The notes under the pieces: model-generated | What the model was told of the DNA's origin: nothing | The model's input: the letters and a program-made list of their open reading frames with translations, nothing else | The model's database searches: none | Translations under genes and position numbers: made by a program | Shown here: positions 58,460 to 64,000 of the stretch, piece after piece | Layout of the letters: each line of letters opens with the position of its first letter | Position numbering within the stretch: position 1 is the first letter of the stretch | DNA from: Apricaphanius iberus | Taxonomy: Eukaryota; Chordata; Actinopteri; Cyprinodontiformes; Aphaniidae | Reading direction: 5' to 3' | NCBI GenBank assembly: GCA_028564705.1 | Contig: JAPXFQ010002671.1 | Location: forward strand, 806,001-870,000 | Length of the DNA: 64,000 nucleotides

Positions 58460-58535
58460 AGCCTGCCAGGTGCTGCTAATTAAATGGACTTAATTAACTG
58501 ATCATCATTAAGTGTGAGCACCTTATAGTTGCCAC
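58460..58535. promoter_or_regulatory. candidate homeodomain-site cluster
   Basis: ctaattaaatggacttaatt, then aactgatcatcattaagtg, gives three TAAT/ATTA cores (two as TTAATTA-like palindromes). They are flanked by aggtgct (58468-58474) and its inverse agcacct (58517-58523). Binding is inferred only. Confidence 0.25.
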
Positions 58536-58944
58536 TCTTGAGCATGCAGGTGTGTGTGTGTTTACACAATATGAATGTAGAAAGATGTTAGTAAGGACCT
58601 TAAAAAAAGCAACTGTTGCTGCCCATCAAGTTGGAAAAGTTATCCAGATGAGGAAGGAAGTAGAACAGCATCCATGCTTCTTACAATAGGATCTGTGCTA
58701 GTGAACTCGCCAGCGATTCAAAGTAATTCACTGTATTTCAGAAATGGCCTACTGTGAGGAAATTCAGCTACAAAATATTCTAAAAAAGTAGTGTGATCAA
58801 ACTGTCTGCATTTAGGCGCAAACTGGTTGTTGTTCAGCTGATCAGAAGTTTAAGACAATTATCCTTAAGTCTAAATCATATATCTGTTTTTCATGGTGTG
58901 TTTGGCAGTTTTTGGTTTTTTTGCGGGGGGGGGGGGGTTGTGCA

Positions 58945-59482
58945 TGCACATTGTTATGCACCGGTATTGGGTATTGGCCCCGATACTGCCTAATGTACTG
59001 GTATCTGTATCGGTTGAACCTAACCGATACCATGAACCGATACTCAAAATGGGGGAAATCTTCAACAAATTCACCAAAAAAGATTAATTTTTCACTTTAA
59101 ATTTTATTTTTGTGGTAATTTTATATTTTACATCTGTTATTTTGTCTCAGTTATGTTTAGTTTGTAAAGTCTGGTGCCTTAAGTCTCTTGAAGGCACCAG
59201 AAGTTATACAGTTTTTTAATTCAACAATATGTGGTAAGGTACACAACGAGGGCCCAGACGGGATTCGCCAACGACTCCCAGGTGAAGGTCATGTGCGCTA
59301 ACCAGTCAGCCAAAGGGATATCCCTGTGGCCAAGCAGCCAGGGCACATGATCTATCGGACCCATAGTGACAGGACCTCCACACTGTCACAAATAGTTTCG
59401 GATTGGTATCGGGTATCGACAGATACACAAAATCCAGCCATCGGTATCGGGACTGAAAAAGTCGGATCGGTGCATTCCTAGT
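58945..59482. mobile_element. hAT-like element containing a tRNA-like insert
   Basis: Outer sequence reads atgcaccggtattgggtatt on the left and aagtcggatcggtgcattcc then tag on the right, with approximate inverse ends and the usual cgatac-rich interior. No transposase frame. Preceded by a 14-base poly-G at 58925-58938. Confidence 0.5.
59249..59316 (-). repeat. tRNA-derived (SINE-like) fragment
   Basis: The minus strand reads gctgactggttagcgcac, which fits a pol III A box. About 35 bases on it reads ggcgaatcccgtctggg, which resembles a B box (GGTTCGAATCC type). Total size is tRNA-like, but a proper cloverleaf with acceptor stem could not be drawn. Probably a retroposed tRNA-related sequence, not a working tRNA. 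Confidence 0.4.
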
Positions 59483-60539
59483 TATGGCCCTCTAATAATG
59501 AGGTAAAAATACTTTCTTTCTTTAATGATGGCAGGGTCTTGAGTTACGAAAGTTAGGTCATTGCTCGCAAAGTTTAATATAACAAGGGGGTTTGGACAAA
59601 AAAGTCAAGAGATAGACCTAAAAAATGTCACCTGCACTGAGCAGTAGGATCCAACGGTGAATGAAGACACGTACAGATACTTTATCCAAATTCTGAGGCT
59701 TACTGCACCTGGTTCAGAGTAAGACAACATTTGCTATAGAAAAGCTTGAAGAAAAAAAAATGCTTTCATATGCCACAATCTCCTCATCGCCTCCAGTTCT
59801 CCCTATTGTTTTTTTTTTTTTTTTGTAAGGGAGCACCAAGCAGAAGCGTGAAACGCTTTAGACTGTCGAGCATGTACACAAAAAACAGAAATTTCACAAT
59901 TCAATAAGTCAACAAGTCCCAAAATTTTAATAAACACATGAGGTAATAAAATAAATAAAATAAAGATTAATCAAGAGTAAATCTATCTCTTTATCTGAAA
60001 TAAATGGGGGGGGCTGTTTTTATTTAAATCTTTCCCAGTTATTAGAGAAATCTTTTAACTGGTCGTGTTAAAGGAGTGGAGTAAGCGAGAAGATGGTAGG
60101 AGACAGAAGCATTAATCATGGTTTGACGATTGACATGATCAATTTTATTTATAGATAGAATAAAGAATAATATTATAAAAAATTATATAACAATTTTATA
60201 AATTTAAATTTCCTACTAGTTGAAGATGATCTTGTACCAGGCCCAGAAAGGGCTGTTCTCTGGCCTGTCAGCAACCCTGCAGTTCATAGCACCTGTCTGA
60301 CAAAAGATTTTTGGACCTCTTTAATGTTCCTCTGATCTAATTCCCAATGAAAACTTTTAGATATGGATGGCAAGAAAAAGTTGACAAAATATTGTTCATT
60401 TTCAGACTTACAGATGCTCTTTTTGAAGCTTTCTTTACTACATGAAGAAATGCTTTCACCAGCCTCTTGAAAACATTTGAATCAAGCACATTTAAACAGA
60501 ATTTAATCAAATAAATTTTCTCAATCCCTTGAACGTCAT

Positions 60540-61150
60540 GGCAAGGAAAGGCAATTTTATTTATATAGCACACTTCCAACACAAGGCAATTCAAGGTGCT
60601 TTACATGATTCAGTGATAATGAAACAAAATACATGATAAAAATAAGAAGATTAAAACAGATCATTACTAAAATAAATGCATTTAGTAACTGAAGCATGAA
60701 ATATAAAATACATGTGAGAGTATGAAATTTAAAAACAAATAAAACATAATAAAAAGAGAAGAACAAATGTATGCAAAAGAATAGAGATTTAAAACAGATA
60801 GACAATCAATTAATCCATCAATGAAAAGAGATGGTGTAAAGAACAAATTTATGCAAGATAACATAGATTAAAAACAGATAAAACACAGTCGGTTAAAAAA
60901 TAAGAATAAAAATCAAACCATGAGAATCTAAAAGTGATCAAAAAATGCAATTTAGGACTCAAAGGCAGCTCTGAATAGTAGAGTTTTAATCATTGATTTA
61001 AAGGAGCATAACGATTCAGCATTTTTGCATTCTTCTGGAAGTTTATTCCAGATTTGTGGAGCATAGCAGCTGAAAGCTGCCTCTTCTTGTTTAATACTAA
61101 TTCTAGGAATGTTTAGTAAGCTAGAGTTGGAGGACTCCACAGTCTGGTTT
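60540..61150 (-). mobile_element. LINE 3' end
   Basis: The minus strand carries an open piece (60952-61140) reading FSCYAPQIWNKLPEECKNAE and SLCSFKSMIKTLLF, the usual C terminus of fish LINE ORF2. It is followed by a 3' tail whose end reads, on the plus strand, ggcaattttatttatatagc and aaggtgctttaca near 60550-60606. 5'-truncated. Confidence 0.7.
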
Positions 61151-61229
61151 TTGACACTTTTGTTCTATTTTGAGGATTTATTTTTTGTATTTTTTATTCT
61201 TTAGGCCAAAACATTTGATAAGGAAAATA

Positions 61230-61790
61230 CTTGCGACCTTTTCCTCAGTTCCAATGCGTTGATCACATGTGCATGACTCCATCAAACATCTTTCAGAAGG
61301 AAGCTCCTCAAACAGTAGTTATTTTGGTTTGATCTGTGGTCAAAATCTCTAATATTTCATGACCAGAATGAATAAAAAAGCGGGATTAAAATCTAATGCA
61401 ATGGTTAGAAATAATGATAGTATAAATAACACATAAGATTTTAGCATTTTATCTCAGTAATTGGTGGAAATACCAACAAGACTTAAAAATTAAGATGCAC
61501 TATGGAAGAGGCAGAATTTGTTCTGCTGTCAGCAGGGTCGTAGAGTAGTGATAATTTGGGCTGGTTTTCCAACCACTGCACCTGGATACCTTTGCAGCCA
61601 CCGATTGGACGATGAGCTAATCTGTTTATAAACGTTTTCTATAGCTAAACGTAAAGCCATCAGTCTGACACAAATTGCGTTAACAGGAAAAACTTTTCCA
61701 AACTCGGCGACGAATTTACAACCGAATGGTTGAAACTTAAAAAAAATAAGATGTCGCAACATCCCAGTCGAAGTCCAGACCTTAACCTTA
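61230..61790 (+). mobile_element. decayed Tc1/mariner relic
   Basis: The plus-strand phrase gtcgcaacatcccagtcgaa then gtccagacctt near 61753 corresponds to the SQSPDL-type motif, with caccgattggacgatgagct upstream. Open frames on the minus strand here are shadows. Dead copy. Confidence 0.5.
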
Positions 61791-64000
61791 TTGTGTTTTA
61801 GTACTTTTTGTATTTACTTTTTTTCTGTCCTTGCATCAGTTGTAACTGACCTGTTTTATTTGTCGTTTATTTTAGCTAGTTGTTTTTAAACTGCTTGCTA
61901 TTCTTTTTTTTATTTTTCTATTGTTACCAATGTATTTGCTTCCGTACAGCACTTTGGTCAGTTGTAATGCTTTGGTAAAAGGGCTCCATAGATAAGTTGG
62001 TATGGTATTCAAAGATTTGCAGCTTTCTCTTTATGAAATGTAAACTCCAACTCTAGCTTTACTGTGTCACCTTTTATTTGTCTATTATCTGGATTAATAT
62101 CATTTTGTATATGTGGAAATAAATGTGTGTAGACGAGGAGTATTGTCTAACCGCCTGCAGATAAGAATAGGATTCATCTCCTTAATATGAGAATTGTTAT
62201 TATAGCCCTAGTGACAGTTTGATGCACTTAAGCTGTGTGTTTGTGAACTTGAGTGCGTATGAATTGTAATTGCGCTGGCAGCTTTAGGGTTCCCTGGTGG
62301 TGACGGGGAGGAGGGTGAGCGTCTAAACGTGTGCGCGCACACACACACACACAAACGTCAGAAGGTGAAATAGTTGGGTGACAAGGAGCCAATTAATGTA
62401 TCACGTCTGTGTTTTTTCGCTTCGCCTTCTGCTTCTGCACCAGGTTAAAGAGCAGATGAATAGGTGGGGTAAATGCAATTGTGGGCCTATGTGTGTCTCT
62501 TTCATGCCTGACGTCCGCCAACAATAAGCAGTGCATTAGACCAACTTATCTCTGTCCTCATCGCTGGCGAACGTGGACACACACACACGTAATGAAATCA
62601 CAAAGCCTCCATATCATTGCTATCACAGAAAGATATAAACCCATTAGCTTGTTCCTTTGGGCACAGAGACACACACATACAAGCACAGGTTTATCATTAC
62701 ACGCTGCAAAGCTTTTCCAATTGTATTATCCCTCTGATGTCCTTCCCTCAGTTGTCTGTTCCAAATGCCTGGGGTGGAGACGACAGATAGTGTGTGTGTT
62801 TTGCAGATGCTAACTAAGATTGTGTTTTTAAAAAGAAGAGGTATCTTTATAGATGAGCTTTAAAGAATTGTCTTTTTTTTTTTAAACATCGTGCCTCTTA
62901 AGAAAAGAAAGTTACAAAGTTCTCTTGGAACCGTTGAGATGAACTGAGAGGATCTACTACTTTATGCTCAAACCAGCAGACTCACCGTTGACCAAAGTCC
63001 GATCACTTGATAGTGAAATAGCTTTTTAACTAAATAACAAATCATGCTATTAATAAAGTTTTTAACAAATACCCCCTTAAAGAGCAGGTTGCAGGTTAGA
63101 ACCCCCACCCCTAACCACCGTTTAAAAATATATTAGGAACTTTTTTTATAAGAATTTACTCATACATACACGTCGTTTTTGTTAGACGGTTTAAACTCCA
63201 CCAGACCGAAAGTGACGTGGGAGATGTGAGTTCTGTCAGCTCGATCAATATAAAACTATGGACCACAGATATGAAGGACCACAGCCACACAGCTATGAGC
63301 CTGCTGCATGCCCCAGATAACAGAGACAGACCTAGGGGAGACCAAGGCAAGGATTAAAGGCCAAAACAAAACATTGCTAAGCAAAGCTAACGTTATTAGC
63401 CTGGTTGCTGCCAGCTAGCTTTACTGTTTCTTTTACAACTCACATATGTTGATTGTAATCGTTGATATTCTTTCAACATTGTGATTAGCTGATGTTAGAG
63501 AACAAGACTTACAGCGCACAGATCCTGTCTGCATGGAGCTGACCCTCTGATCGATCAGTGATCGTTTCTCCCGCCCTGCTAAAGGTTCAGAAGCAGCCGC
63601 TGACGGCATTCCCTATGAAGCTGTAAGCACCAAAACAATCCGGCTGTTGTGACTCTAACCTGATCTTTGCTTTGGTATCCTACGCTAAACTCCATCACAT
63701 CACTGGGATTTTAATCCTGCAATGATAAATGAGTGCCACAGACGATCAGGTTTTTCATAGCTGAAGTGAATTGCAGTTTCAGCTGCACAGAATGGTTGCA
63801 GTTTTGTTTTTCGCAAAACCTGTGGATTCGATGTCCTGACAGGCTGATTTTTCTACAGAAAATGCAATAATTTAAAATTTCAAAGAAAAATGAATGCAAT
63901 CCAAAGCTACTGAACACCCACTCTCAATAACACAACCACTGAACCGGATAACTACCTACTGAGCTAAGACTGCGCATAATGTCTCCTCCCTCTTATGTCT
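61791..64000. other. window end, no gene recognised
   Basis: CA repeats at about 62335-62353 and 62576-62588 and several short T-runs. Short open frames (for example 62481-62813) have no recognised homology. No ralgapa1 C-terminal exon seen. Confidence 0.5.

Larger units (their letters stand above)
51561..58920. other. long intronic stretch with little repeat content, no exon
   Basis: Mostly unique-looking AT-rich sequence. It contains simple repeats (ccatccatcc-like runs near 54348-54400 and 57567-57670) and CA/GT runs near 56650 and 56740. The remaining ralgapa1 C-terminal exon was not found here. Confidence 0.5.

Noticed and set aside
59249..59316. Functional tRNA gene
   Set aside because: The boxes are only approximate and no complete cloverleaf with a paired acceptor stem can be drawn.
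61529..61762. 77-codon minus-strand frame as a gene
   Set aside because: The plus strand here is Tc1 transposase debris; the frame is its antisense shadow.

Overview
The window is vertebrate genomic DNA, almost certainly from a teleost fish (probably a percomorph; I cannot name the species). It holds most of one large plus-strand gene, ralgapa1, which encodes the catalytic alpha-1 subunit of the Ral GTPase-activating protein complex. Forty-three coding exons can be placed between 4075 and 49024. All are joined in one consistent reading frame and all but one intron are GT-AG. The many introns of about 75-110 bp, the recognisable fish-type Tc1, LINE, DIRS and hAT-like debris and the residue-level match to vertebrate RALGAPA1 support a fish origin. 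The start-codon exon (human-like N terminus) and the C-terminal exon after residues LYQN(L/F) are not visible, so the gene runs out of the window on both sides.

Layout. 1-4074: upstream intron filled with transposon debris. 4075-12055: exons for the N-terminal third, ending in a 147-bp in-frame cassette exon. 14948-16765: a very long Ser/Glu-rich exon with three in-phase alternative 5' splice sites (15151, 16267, 16765), so the protein could carry 0, 372 or 538 additional residues here. 20211-25030: a compact middle cluster. 29190-35242: the region before the GAP domain. 37974-49024: the RapGAP domain, with the catalytic Asn thumb codon at 46392-46394. 49025-64000: the 3' intron, without recognisable exons, containing a DIRS-like relic, a hAT-like element with a tRNA-like insert, LINE and Tc1 relics and simple repeats.

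The mobile elements are the second theme. The intron between the third and second last visible exons (38603-46376) carries a complete Tc1/mariner element (42631-44244) with an uninterrupted 347-codon transposase. Its catalytic spacing is DD38E rather than the usual DD34E. Around it lie a GC-rich repeat block ending in an A-rich tail (about 40.02-41.63 kb) and an inverted-repeat element (44.34-45.03 kb). A degraded tyrosine-recombinase retrotransposon (DIRS type) lies on the minus strand at 49.72-51.56 kb.

I did not find a microbial-style operon, CRISPR array or novel multi-gene system. The observations most worth following are the long isoform-specific exon with stacked donors, the cassette exon, the intact DD38E transposon, a GC-AG intron, and a pair of overlapping perfect hairpins at 52865-52933. 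Exon coordinates were read by eye from splice signals plus homology remembered from vertebrate RALGAPA1, and were checked for phase. No alignment or transcript data were available.
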